Assembly: GCA_017937655.1 (NCBI GenBank)
Contig: JAGBDE010000045.1
Location: 1-53,699 of the forward strand
From: Clostridia bacterium
Lineage (GTDB): Bacteria > Bacillota > Clostridia > Christensenellales > Aristaeellaceae
Reading direction: 5' to 3'
DNA: 53,699 nucleotides
The stretch's first letter is position 1. Every line of letters starts with the position of its first letter. Made by a program: the position numbers and the translations under genes. The notes below the pieces were generated by a model, which did not search any database, was not told the DNA's origin, and saw nothing but the letters and a program-made list of their open reading frames with translations. This document shows positions 15,728-23,531 of this stretch, piece by piece.

Positions 15728-16213
15728 GTGTGTAAAGAGATGTCGTTCGAAGAGCGAAGTGCAATTAATGCATACACTTTAGACGCATATGCGAATATAA
15801 ACGCTTCTTTGAGGGGGCTGGACTCCTTTTCTCCTGTCAATAAGGAACGGGCTGTTCACATTCACAGTGCTTTGCAACAAGCATCTATCCCGTGCGAATG
15901 CGTAGTATATCGGGGGATGTCGCAAAAAGCTTTGGGTCGCTTCGAAAAGTTTTCAGATCATGAGTTGATAGGCTGCCACATTCGTGAAGCGGGATTTATG
16001 AGTACAAGTCTGAATAAAGAGGATGCGTTCAAAGGCAATATTCTATTAGAAATATCAGTTCCTCAAGGCGAAAAGGGAGCTTACGTTGGTTACATAAGTG
16101 GAATGGGGCATTCTGAAAATGAAGTTCTATTCGATGCGGGTCGTCGATATAGAATAACCAGTGTAAAATACGATCTCGATGGACGTCGTATTGTTTGCGC
16201 AACAATGTACTAA
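15728..16213 (+). CDS. R-S-E class ADP-ribosyltransferase toxin domain
   Basis: From the separate start GTG 15728 (GGAG five bases before) it is 161 residues. By -1 frameshift it would be the C-terminal part of a WXG-like fusion beginning at 15327. The ART fold motifs are complete: YRG with Arg62, the STS motif at 92-94 in FMSTSLNK, and the E-x-E pair Glu130/Glu132 in SENEVLFDAG. The opening INAYTLDAYANINASLRG matches the first helix region of VIP2/C3-like ADP-ribosyltransferase exoenzymes. It would transfer ADP-ribose from NAD to a protein target, probably Arg given E-x-E; the target is unknown. No signal peptide, so export would depend on the WXG-like partner. The next gene is a candidate protective partner. 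Confidence 0.85.
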   Translation: MCKEMSFEERSAINAYTLDAYANINASLRGLDSFSPVNKERAVHIHSALQQASIPCECVVYRGMSQKALGRFEKFSDHELIGCHIREAGFMSTSLNKEDAFKGNILLEISVPQGEKGAYVGYISGMGHSENEVLFDAGRRYRITSVKYDLDGRRIVCATMY

Positions 16214-16234
16214 TCTGTATGGGAGGTTAATGAT

Positions 16235-16420
16235 ATGGAACGATTCACAATCGAAGACTCTGAGGAGATCAAAATCGGAAAAACTATATGCGATATTTGT
16301 TTTTATAAAATCGATGGCACAAATGAAAAATGCAAGAAATATGACCCCAAACCCAAAAAAATCGTTGACGAACCAGAAAAATGTCCTTGGGCAAATGAAA
16401 ATCCGTATGCTCCGTGGTGA
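16235..16420 (+). CDS. Small four-Cys protein, candidate antitoxin/immunity partner
   Basis: A 61-residue protein with GGGAGG upstream of ATG 16235, 21 bases after the ART gene. It has CDIC, then a Cys after ten residues (CKKYDPKP), then CPW, giving four Cys that could bind zinc, and it ends PYAPW. No family recognised. Position directly downstream of a toxin domain makes an immunity or chaperone role possible, but nothing in the sequence proves it. It is the last gene before the IS remnant. Confidence 0.6.
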   Translation: MERFTIEDSEEIKIGKTICDICFYKIDGTNEKCKKYDPKPKKIVDEPEKCPWANENPYAPW

Positions 16421-16423
16421 TTC

Positions 16424-16980
16424 TGGACAGTACCCCGAGAAACGGACAAGAAAAGAAATACCCCTAATGTAGTAAATCCATATTAACTGGCCTTGCTTCT
16501 GAATTCAACAGGAGTGAGGCCGGTTTTCAGTGAAATACGTTCAAAATTGTTGAAATGAACATATTCATCAATGAGAGTTTCAACTTCGAATCGAGTTGAA
16601 AAGCTGGATCTGTATAAGCATTCCGTTTTCAAGGTACCAAAGAAATTTTCCATGGCTGTATTATCATATGGGCATCCAGGACTGGACATAGACGGTGTAA
16701 AGTGGTATTGTTCGCTTAGGTCAAAGTATGCTTTGGAGGTGTATTGAGACCCTTGGTCGCTGTGGAGTGCCAGTCCACCAGCGACCTTTTCATTTTGCAA
16801 AGCATCTCGAATCGTATCTGTTACTAATGAAGTCGCCATATCATCGCCGATGCGCCATGCGAGAACAACTTTTCCGCACAGATCAATAACTGCGTACATA
16901 TACAACATTCCTTTTGGTGTGGGAATATAAGTGATAATGTGGTGTTGAATATGGTTTGAACTGTTTCAGTATGGTTTCTC
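16424..16980 (-). mobile_element. Truncated IS3-family element
   Basis: One end is visible as TGGACAGTACCCCGAG starting at 16424, in the style of IS3-family terminal repeats. No matching inverted end occurs on the right, where similarity fades near 16,980. The element is therefore truncated, at the junction between the AT-rich island and the GC-rich chromosome. Confidence 0.6.
16483..16975 (-). pseudogene. IS3-family transposase OrfB fragment (rve core)
   Basis: The minus strand encodes the C-terminal integrase core of an IS3 OrfB: a degraded HHIITYIPT region, then YAVIDLCGK, then ALHSDQGSQYTS with the second catalytic Asp, then NTAMENFFGTLKTE with the catalytic Glu, and a C-terminal TPVEFR. 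The first catalytic Asp (usual TDITYI) is replaced by Ile, and the N-terminal half with the helix-turn-helix is missing. An internal ATG at 16908 opens a 141-residue frame, but the similarity continues upstream of it without a start. It is a non-functional relic that marks past transposition beside the tRNA gene. Confidence 0.85.
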
Positions 16981-17020
16981 TCCAGTTGTGATGTTTATTT
17001 ATCTAACAACGCATTTCAAA

Positions 17021-17074
17021 AAAATAAAGAAGAAATCCGAACCCATTCCCTACAGGAATCAAGTTCGGATTTCT
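17021..17074 (-). terminator. Rho-independent terminator of tRNA-Ala
   Basis: On the minus strand a perfect 12-bp stem (AGAAATCCGAAC with GTTCGGATTTCT, 17031-17042 and 17063-17074) is followed by a T-rich tract. It begins six bases after the tRNA 3' end. Confidence 0.9.
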
Positions 17075-17080
17075 CCGGTA

Positions 17081-17156
17081 TGGTGGAGCATAGGAGATTC
17101 GAACTCCTGACCCCAACACTGCCAGTGTTGTGCGCTACCAACTGCGCTAATGCCCC
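17081..17156 (-). tRNA. tRNA-Ala (anticodon GGC)
   Basis: A 76-base cloverleaf on the minus strand. The acceptor stem GGGGCAT pairs with ATGCTCC and the CCA end is encoded. The D-arm has AGTTGGTAG, the anticodon stem CAACA/TGTTG holds the loop CTGGCAG (anticodon GGC), and the T-arm contains GTTCGAATC. The acquired AT-rich DNA ends just beyond its 3' side, a common setting for integration, but no repeated tRNA tail was seen. Confidence 0.95.
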
Positions 17157-17173
17157 GCGTTTCAGCGAAATGA

Positions 17174-17202
17174 ATCATACCACGTTTCGAGGACTTTGTA
17201 AA
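17174..17202 (-). promoter_or_regulatory. Promoter of tRNA-Ala
   Basis: Minus strand: -35 TTTACA (17197-17202), 17-base spacer, -10 TATGAT (17174-17179), 17 bases before the mature tRNA 5' end. The rest of the 17,157-17,382 gap shows only short A/T runs. Confidence 0.7.
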
Positions 17203-17382
17203 GCCTTTTTTTCAAAAAAATACGATTTTTTTGTGAAAGACGCCGCAAACCGTTGCGGAAAAAGGATTTCCAAAACCAAAAAAACGCATTTTCTCTTTCC
17301 GGAAAAAGGGAGGAAGACGCTGAAGGGCGAATTGTTTTAGGTATGCCTTTTTTCGGCAGTATTTTTCATTGAGGTGAAAATG

Positions 17383-18552
17383 ATGAATCAGCGGGATATT
17401 GCAGAAATCAAGCGGCGGCTGAACCCCACCAAGCGCAACGCCACGGTGCTCCGGGGCCGCTACGTGACCGATACGGGCGAGGTCATCTCCAGCTTTGCCA
17501 AGCGGGTGGGCAGCCTGCCCCAGGAGGAAAACGAAAAGTACATGGCCATTTTCAAGCGGGGGCTTTCCGGCACCTTCGGCCAGAACCTGCACCACGTGGA
17601 GCTGAACTGCACCGTGGACGCCCTGGGCGAGGAGCAGGCCATCCTCCTGAATATGGCGGACAGCGGCCTCACCGACGAAGAAGCCGTGGAGGCCCTCTAC
17701 GAGCGGGCCACGGAGTTCATCCGCCGCAGTACCGAGGAAAAGGTCCAGTCTGTGGAAGAACGGCAGGCCGCGGGCAATTATCTGATTCTGCTCATCCACG
17801 ACGGCTACGACGTTCCCGCCCGGGACAACAACGACGAGATCGACCATGAGCAGTCCAACCTGATTTTCCGGTACATCATGTGCTGCATCTGCCCGGTGAA
17901 GCAGGGCAAGCCCGCCCTTTGCTACGACGCCGCCGACGGCGATTTCCACAACCGGCTGGCGGACTGGGTGGTGGGCATGCCGGAGATGGGCTTCCTCTAC
18001 CCCGCCTACGAAGAGGGCGGCAGCAACATCTACCGGGCGCTGTACTACACCAAGGATGCGGGCGACTTCCACAACGGCTTCCTCAAGCAGATCTTCGGGA
18101 CGGAGCTGGGCATGACCGCAGCCGAGCAGCAGCACACCTTCCAGAACATCATGCAGGAGACTCTGGCCGAGGAATGCGGCATGGACATCGCCCAAGCGGT
18201 GCACGAAACCGTGTGCGGAATGCTGGAGGAGCGCAAGGCGGACAAGCACGCAGAGCCTTTGGTGCTGGGCGCGGAGGACATGAAAAACGTGCTGGTGGAC
18301 TGCGGCGTGTCCGAGGAAAAGGCGGACAGCTTTGCCGCCAAATATGACGAGTCCTTCGGCGAGCATGCGGCCCTGCCTGCGGTGAACATGGTGGCCCCCA
18401 AGCAGTTCCGGGTCGATACCCCCAGCGTGTCCATCCGGGTGGCCCCGGAGCGGCGGGATTTGATCGAGACCCGGGAAATTGACGGAAAATACTACATCCT
18501 GGTTCTGGCCGACGGCGACGTGGAAGTGAACGGCATGAAGATTTCCATTTGA
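17383..18552 (+). CDS. DUF4317 domain-containing protein
   Basis: A 389-residue soluble protein beginning MNQRDIAEIKRRLNP, typical for DUF4317 proteins of Clostridia. I choose ATG 17383 with GAGG at 17371-17374; ATG 17380 and GTG 17374 are also in frame. No enzymatic motif is recognisable. The protein is acidic, with helical and beta segments throughout and no TM. It is the first GC-rich gene after the tRNA and marks the return to core-type DNA. Function is unknown for the family. Confidence 0.88.
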   Translation: MNQRDIAEIKRRLNPTKRNATVLRGRYVTDTGEVISSFAKRVGSLPQEENEKYMAIFKRGLSGTFGQNLHHVELNCTVDALGEEQAILLNMADSGLTDEEAVEALYERATEFIRRSTEEKVQSVEERQAAGNYLILLIHDGYDVPARDNNDEIDHEQSNLIFRYIMCCICPVKQGKPALCYDAADGDFHNRLADWVVGMPEMGFLYPAYEEGGSNIYRALYYTKDAGDFHNGFLKQIFGTELGMTAAEQQHTFQNIMQETLAEECGMDIAQAVHETVCGMLEERKADKHAEPLVLGAEDMKNVLVDCGVSEEKADSFAAKYDESFGEHAALPAVNMVAPKQFRVDTPSVSIRVAPERRDLIETREIDGKYYILVLADGDVEVNGMKISI

Positions 18553-18572
18553 TCCCTGCGGGCGGAAAACCT

Positions 18573-18601
18573 TTGCAATGCCTTTCTTCTTATGTTATAC
18601 T
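18573..18601 (+). promoter_or_regulatory. Promoter of the ABC transporter operon
   Basis: -35 TTGCAA (18573-18578), 17-base spacer, -10 TATACT (18596-18601). An untranslated leader of about 80 bases leads to TTG 18691; I saw no riboswitch fold in it. Confidence 0.65.
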
Positions 18602-18690
18602 GAAGGAACAGAAAATGTATGGAATCATAGCATCCCCGGGCGGCAGAGTCTACCGTTCAGGGCTTGCGTTACCAAAGGAGGTTTGGGAGT

Positions 18691-20229
18691 TTGGAACAGT
18701 ATGCAGTAGAAATGCTGCACATCACCAAGCGGTTTCCCGGCATCATCGCCAATGACGATATCACCCTGCAGCTGAAAAAGGGCGAGATCCACGCCCTGCT
18801 GGGGGAAAACGGCGCCGGAAAATCCACACTGATGAGCGTGCTCTTTGGCCTGTATACGCCTGAGGAAGGCGAGATCCGCATGGACGGCCAAACGGTCAAG
18901 ATCCGCAACCCCAACGATGCCAACGACCGGGGCATCGGCATGGTGCACCAGCACTTCAAGCTGGTGGAATGCTTCACCGTGCTGGAAAACATCATCATGG
19001 GCGTGGAGCCCACGGACAAGCTGGGCTTCCTCAAAAAGCGGCAGGCCCGTGAAAAAGTGGTGGCCATGTCCGAAAAATACGGCCTCCACGTCAACCCGGA
19101 CGCCCTCATCTCCGATATCACCGTGGGCATGCAGCAGCGCACCGAGATCCTGAAGATGCTCTACCGGGAAAACGACATCCTCATCTTCGACGAACCCACC
19201 GCCGTGCTGACGCCCCAGGAGATCGTGGAGCTGATGCAGATCATGAAAAACCTGGCGGCAGAAGGCAAGTCCATCCTGTTCATCTCCCACAAGCTGAACG
19301 AGATTATGGAGGTTGCCGACCGCTGCACCGTGCTGCGCAAGGGCAAGTACGTGGGCACCGTGGACATCGCCGATACCACCAAGGCGGAGCTTTCCCGCAT
19401 GATGGTAGGCCGCGACGTGAAGTTTGCCGTGGACAAGGACGACGCCAACCCCGGCGAGGTCATCCTCCATGTGGAAAACATGTCCGTGGCCAGCAAGCAG
19501 CACGAGAAGGACGCCGTGAAGAACGTGTCCTTTGACGTGCACAGCGGCGAGATCGTCTGCATTGCCGGCATTGACGGCAACGGCCAGAGCGAGCTGGTTT
19601 TCGGCATCACCGGCCTGGAACCCCTGAAGAGCGGCAGCATCAGCCTTTGCGGCCAGGACATCACCAAGGCCCCCATCCGCAAGCGCAATGTGTCCGGCAT
19701 GAGCCACATCCCGGAAGACCGCCACAAGCACGGCCTGGTGCTGGACTACACCCTGGAGGACAATATGGTGCTCCAGCGCTACTTTGAGCCCACCTTTACT
19801 AACGGCCTGGGCTTCCTGAAGCGCAAAGAGATCCGCGAATATGCGGACGCCCTCATTGAGCAGTACGACGTACGCTCCGGCCAGGGCGCTGTGACCACCG
19901 CCAGAAGCATGTCCGGCGGCAACCAGCAGAAGGCCATCATCGCCCGTGAAATTGACAAAAACCCGGACCTGCTGGTGGCTGTGCAGCCCACCCGCGGCCT
20001 GGACGTGGGCGCCATTGAATACATCCACAAGCAGATTGTGGCCCAGCGGGACGCCGGCAAGGCCGTGCTGCTGGTCAGCCTGGAACTGGACGAGGTCATG
20101 AACGTGTCCGACCGGATCCTGGTCATGTTCGAAGGCGAAATCGTGGGCGAGTTTGATCCCAAGCAGGTCACCGTGGAAGAACTGGGCCTGTACATGGCAG
20201 GCGCAAAGAGGGAGGAGATGGAACAGTGA
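18691..20229 (+). CDS. Nucleoside/sugar ABC transporter ATP-binding protein (YufO-type)
   Basis: A 512-residue protein with two fused ATPase halves, as in RbsA/YufO importers of the BMP-dependent class. First half: Walker A GENGAGKST, signature region ITVGMQQR, Walker B ILIFDEPTAV. Second half: degenerate Walker A GIDGNGQSE, signature MSGGNQQK, and LLVAVQPTRGLD in the Walker B place. I start it at TTG 18691, nine bases after AAAGGAGG; an in-frame TTG at 18664 lies before that site. The two permease genes overlap downstream. The ligand is likely a nucleoside, judged by similarity to B. subtilis YufOPQ; the substrate-binding lipoprotein is not in this window. Confidence 0.92.
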   Translation: MEQYAVEMLHITKRFPGIIANDDITLQLKKGEIHALLGENGAGKSTLMSVLFGLYTPEEGEIRMDGQTVKIRNPNDANDRGIGMVHQHFKLVECFTVLENIIMGVEPTDKLGFLKKRQAREKVVAMSEKYGLHVNPDALISDITVGMQQRTEILKMLYRENDILIFDEPTAVLTPQEIVELMQIMKNLAAEGKSILFISHKLNEIMEVADRCTVLRKGKYVGTVDIADTTKAELSRMMVGRDVKFAVDKDDANPGEVILHVENMSVASKQHEKDAVKNVSFDVHSGEIVCIAGIDGNGQSELVFGITGLEPLKSGSISLCGQDITKAPIRKRNVSGMSHIPEDRHKHGLVLDYTLEDNMVLQRYFEPTFTNGLGFLKRKEIREYADALIEQYDVRSGQGAVTTARSMSGGNQQKAIIAREIDKNPDLLVAVQPTRGLDVGAIEYIHKQIVAQRDAGKAVLLVSLELDEVMNVSDRILVMFEGEIVGEFDPKQVTVEELGLYMAGAKREEMEQ

Positions 20230-21437
20230 ACAAGCAGCGCAAACCTCTCCTGAGCCACGATTGGCTCCAGACCTTGCTGGCCTCCCTTTTGTGCATCCTG
20301 GGCGGCCTGATCATCGGCTTTATTGTTCTTTTGATCATCGAGCCCAGCGGCGCATGGGAAGCCATCATCAACATCCTGAAAAACTTCTTCCGTTATCCCA
20401 GCCAGAAGCTGCAGCTGAAGTACCTGGGCCAGACCCTGACCCGTACCGCTCCCCTGCTGATGTGCTCCCTGTCCGTGCTGTTTGCCTATAAGGTGGGCAT
20501 GTTCAACATCGGCGCGGCTGGCCAGTACGTGGCAGGCGCCTGCGCCGCGCTGTATTTCGCCCTGGCCTTCAAGATGCCCTGGTGGGTGTGCATGCTGGCC
20601 GCCATGGCCGCCGGCGCGCTGCTGGGCGCATTCTCCGGCGCGCTGAAAACCTACTGCAACGTCAACGTGGTCATCTCCGGCATCATGCTCAACTGGATTG
20701 CCCTGTATTTGACCAACCTGATCCTGGCCACGGTCAAGAACCCCACCAGCCCCTACACCATGGCCGTCAGAAACATCAACCCCAAGGCCCTGCTGCCCCA
20801 GATGGGTCTGAACACCCTCTTCGGCAACGAAAAGACCGTTACCATCGCCATTCCCCTGGCGGTGATCATGGCCATTGTGGTGTGGATTGTGCTGAACAAA
20901 ACCAAGTTCGGCTACGAGCTCAAGGCCACCGGCTACAACTACCACGCCGCCAAGTACAGCGGCATGAAGGAAAACCGGAACATCATCCTCACCATGATGA
21001 TCTCCGGCGCGTTGGCCGGCATGGGCGCGGCCCTGCTCTACCTGACCGGCATCGAAGAGTGGGAAACCACCATTTCCTCCGTGCCCGGCATGGGCTTTAA
21101 CGGCATCGCCGTGGCGTTCCTGGGTGGCCTGAGTCCCCTGGGTTCCATCCTGAGCGCCTACTTCATCCAGCACATCACCCTGGGAGGCGGCAACGTGGAC
21201 CTGAGCGTTTACTGCGCGCAGATCTCCAGCCTGATCTCCAGCCTGATCATCTTCCTGTGCGCCTTCGTGGCCTTCTTCAAGCTGGCCATCCAGAACCGGC
21301 TCCGGGCCAAGGAGGACGCCTTGCGCACCGCGGCCGTTCCCTCTGCCGACCCTGCGCCCGACCCCGATCCCCAGCCGGATCCCGACCCTGTCCCGATTGC
21401 GGATGACGACCCCCAGAAGGGAGGCGACGCTGAATGA
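20226..21437 (+). CDS. ABC transporter permease (YufP-type, BPD_transp_2)
   Basis: A 403-residue membrane protein starting at GTG 20226, overlapping the ATPase stop by four bases (GTGA). It has about nine to ten membrane segments; recognisable motifs include YKVGMFNIGAAGQY near residue 90 and the GFNGIAVAFLGGLSP loop near 290, both characteristic of the branched permease family that works with RbsA-like ATPases. The last ~35 residues form an unusual acidic Pro-Asp tail (alternating DP pairs) that is probably disordered in the cytoplasm. Confidence 0.92.
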   Translation: MNKQRKPLLSHDWLQTLLASLLCILGGLIIGFIVLLIIEPSGAWEAIINILKNFFRYPSQKLQLKYLGQTLTRTAPLLMCSLSVLFAYKVGMFNIGAAGQYVAGACAALYFALAFKMPWWVCMLAAMAAGALLGAFSGALKTYCNVNVVISGIMLNWIALYLTNLILATVKNPTSPYTMAVRNINPKALLPQMGLNTLFGNEKTVTIAIPLAVIMAIVVWIVLNKTKFGYELKATGYNYHAAKYSGMKENRNIILTMMISGALAGMGAALLYLTGIEEWETTISSVPGMGFNGIAVAFLGGLSPLGSILSAYFIQHITLGGGNVDLSVYCAQISSLISSLIIFLCAFVAFFKLAIQNRLRAKEDALRTAAVPSADPAPDPDPQPDPDPVPIADDDPQKGGDAE

Positions 21438-22381
21438 TCCTTCTGCTTTTGCAATACACCTTGCTGTTTGCCTCCGTGCTGATGCTGGTGGCCCTGGGCG
21501 GATGTTTCTCTGAGCGCAGCGGCGTGATCAACATCGGCCTGGAAGGCATCATGGTCATCGGCGCGCTGGGCGGCGCGCTGGTCATGAAGTTCCTGCCCGT
21601 GGAGCTGGGCGCCCCCGTGATGATCCTGACAACCATTCTGGTCAGCGCCCTGGCGGGCATGCTGTACTCCTTGCTGCTGGCCGTGGCCGCCATCAATTTC
21701 AAGGCCGACCAGACCATCACCGGTACGGCCATGAACATGCTGGCCACCGCCGCCGCCACCGTGGCCGTGAAGGCCATGAACACCGCGGCTTCCGGCGGCA
21801 GCGACGTCTCCTCCGACATTATCTACACCCGTGCCCGTGACATGTTCATCGTCCGCATGGGCAACTTTGAGTTCAACTGGTTCATGGTGGTGGCCCTGGT
21901 GGCCCTCATCCTGAGCTACATCCTGCTCTACAAGGTGCGGTTCGGCCTGCGCCTCCGCGCTTGCGGCGAGCATCCGCAGGCGGCTGCCTCCGTGGGCATC
22001 AACGTCTACTCCATGCGCTACGCAGGTGTCATGATCTCCGGCATTCTGGGCGGCCTGGGCGGCATCGTGTACATCACTGCCGGCGTCAGCTCCTGGAAAT
22101 TCGAAAACGGCGTGGCCGGCTTCGGCTTCCTGGCCCTGGCCGTCATGATCTTCGGCCAGTGGAAACCCATCAAGATCGCCCTGGCAGCGCTGCTCTTCGG
22201 CTTCTTCCGCGCCCTGGGCAACGTCTACACCGGCTTTGACCTGCTCAAGAGCCTCAACCTGCCCAGCCATATCTACAACATGCTGCCCTACATCATCTCC
22301 CTCCTGGTTCTTGCCCTCACCAGCAAGAACTCCGCCGCCCCCAAGGCAGAGGGCATCCCCTACGACAAGGGGTCAAGGTGA
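21434..22381 (+). CDS. ABC transporter permease (YufQ-type, BPD_transp_2)
   Basis: A 315-residue membrane protein, second permease of the operon, starting with ATG overlapping the previous stop by four bases. Motifs SERSGVINIGLEGIMVIGAL near residue 30 and GFGFLALAVMIFGQW near 230 are those of the YufQ/NupQ partner subunit. About eight to nine membrane segments. The operon ends here, and a palindromic intergenic repeat starts six bases after the stop. Confidence 0.92.
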   Translation: MILLLLQYTLLFASVLMLVALGGCFSERSGVINIGLEGIMVIGALGGALVMKFLPVELGAPVMILTTILVSALAGMLYSLLLAVAAINFKADQTITGTAMNMLATAAATVAVKAMNTAASGGSDVSSDIIYTRARDMFIVRMGNFEFNWFMVVALVALILSYILLYKVRFGLRLRACGEHPQAAASVGINVYSMRYAGVMISGILGGLGGIVYITAGVSSWKFENGVAGFGFLALAVMIFGQWKPIKIALAALLFGFFRALGNVYTGFDLLKSLNLPSHIYNMLPYIISLLVLALTSKNSAAPKAEGIPYDKGSR

Positions 22382-22387
22382 CGGTCT

Positions 22388-22595
22388 CTACTTTTCTTTT
22401 CAGTGAAAAGAAAAGTAGCAAAAGAAAACCAGCTTCTACCCAGGTTTATGGGCGGGAAGCTGGTTTTCCTTTATTGTTGCTTTTATGGACTGCCACATGG
22501 GGCTGGACATCATTGGGAAGCCCCCCGGCAACCGTCCAGTCAATAGCGGTTTTTCTTTTGGTTACTTTTCTTTTTGACTCAAAAAGAAAAGTAAC
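22388..22595 (+). repeat. Palindromic intergenic repeat, copy A
   Basis: Full-length copy, about 208 bp. The left hairpin is a palindrome of CTACTTTTCTTTT type (22388-22418). The centre contains AACCAGCTTC and GAAGCTGGTT, forming a second hairpin, and then a conserved block with GGGGCTGGACATCATTGG and CAATAGCGG. The right hairpin runs 22561-22595. The stop codon of the convergent regulator (22562) lies inside the right hairpin. Confidence 0.9.
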
Positions 22596-23251
22596 CCGTG
22601 GAAGGTGCATTCGTAGACTTTTTCGTGGGTGCAGTAGATTTCTTCGTAGCCCTGGAACCAGCGGGCGTCGCCGGTCAGCTTGCACTTGTAGGTGTATTGG
22701 CCGGATTGATAGTACTCCGGGCCCCGGTAGGGCATGGCCGGGGTGGCGGCGCGCAGGGCCTCCTTAAGGAAATTGCCGCTGAAATTGTCCCCCAGCACGC
22801 GGCCCATGTAGTTCATGGCGTATACCGCGTGGCCGTCCCGCCAAATGGCCTCCTGCCCCGCGAAACGTTCGCCGCCAAGGTACGAATCGTGGTAGGTGTA
22901 GCGGCCCTCCGAAAAGCGGAAATCGTGGGAATCCAGGCGGGTGGAGGGATATTCCTCACCAAAGGCGGCGTAGGTGTTCAGATTGGCCTTCAGCCGGAAG
23001 GAAATCAGTTCCTCCAGATCGCCCTGGGGCTGGGCCGCCGGGCTTGCGCCGCAGTCCTGATCCCGCACCAGGTAGTCCACCGTCACGTTGAACAGATTGC
23101 TGATCTGAATCAGGTTGGACACGTCCGGGTAGGCCATGCCTGCCTCCCACTTGGCCACCGCCTGCCGGGACACATGCAGCGACTCCGCCAGGGATTCCTG
23201 GGTATACCCTTTGCTTTTACGCAGGATTTGCAGCTTCTCAGAGAAAATCAT
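22562..23251 (-). CDS. XRE-type helix-turn-helix regulator with DUF5680-like C-terminus
   Basis: A 229-residue protein. I start it at 23251 (GGAGG seven bases before ATG) rather than 23275. Residues 1-65 form a classic XRE helix-turn-helix (LRKSKGYTQESLAESLHVSR, then QAVAKWEAG and TVDYLV). The C-terminal ~150 residues, with FRLKANLNTYA, RYTYHDSYLGGERFAGQEA and VYAMNYMGRV, match the DUF5680 type often fused to such DNA-binding domains. The final residues HGLLFFLSQKEK are encoded by repeat copy A, so the repeat has supplied a new end and stop codon. Targets are unknown. Confidence 0.88.
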   Translation of the reverse strand: MIFSEKLQILRKSKGYTQESLAESLHVSRQAVAKWEAGMAYPDVSNLIQISNLFNVTVDYLVRDQDCGASPAAQPQGDLEELISFRLKANLNTYAAFGEEYPSTRLDSHDFRFSEGRYTYHDSYLGGERFAGQEAIWRDGHAVYAMNYMGRVLGDNFSGNFLKEALRAATPAMPYRGPEYYQSGQYTYKCKLTGDARWFQGYEEIYCTHEKVYECTFHGLLFFLSQKEK

Positions 23252-23321
23252 CCCTGTCACCTCCAGGCTAATCATACCAAAAAAACGGCAAGCTGTCAGT
23301 CAACCTGCGGTGGCATTTATT

Positions 23322-23527
23322 CTACTTTTCTTTTCAGTGAAAAGAAAAGTAGCAAAAGAAAACCAGCTTCTACCCAGGTTGATGGGCGGGAAGCTGGTTT
23401 TCCTTTATTGTTGCTTTTATGGACTGCTGCATGGGGCTGAACACCATTGGGAGGCCAACCCCCAACAACCGTCCCGCAAATAGCGGTTTTCTTTTGGTTC
23501 TTTTCTTTTGACACAAAAGAAAAGAAC
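23322..23527 (+). repeat. Palindromic intergenic repeat, copy B
   Basis: Full-length copy, about 206 bp. The left hairpin 23322-23352 is identical to copy A. The centre carries the AACCAGCTTC/GAAGCTGGTT hairpin. The right hairpin runs 23497-23527. It fills the gap between the regulator's start and the end of the GH31 gene. Confidence 0.9.
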
Positions 23528-23531
23528 AGAC

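Noticed and set aside
16424-16980. Intact IS3 element
   Set aside because: Only one end and the C-terminal transposase part are present, and the first catalytic Asp is lost.
17212-18366. Long antisense open frame opposite the DUF4317 gene, and similar ones opposite GH31, gdhA and others
   Set aside because: GC-rich genes produce long antisense frames; these have no ribosome sites, odd His/Ala/Gly-rich composition and no motifs.
18602-18690. Riboswitch before the nucleoside ABC transporter (purine type)
   Set aside because: The leader is short and shows no conserved purine-riboswitch core or terminator hairpin.
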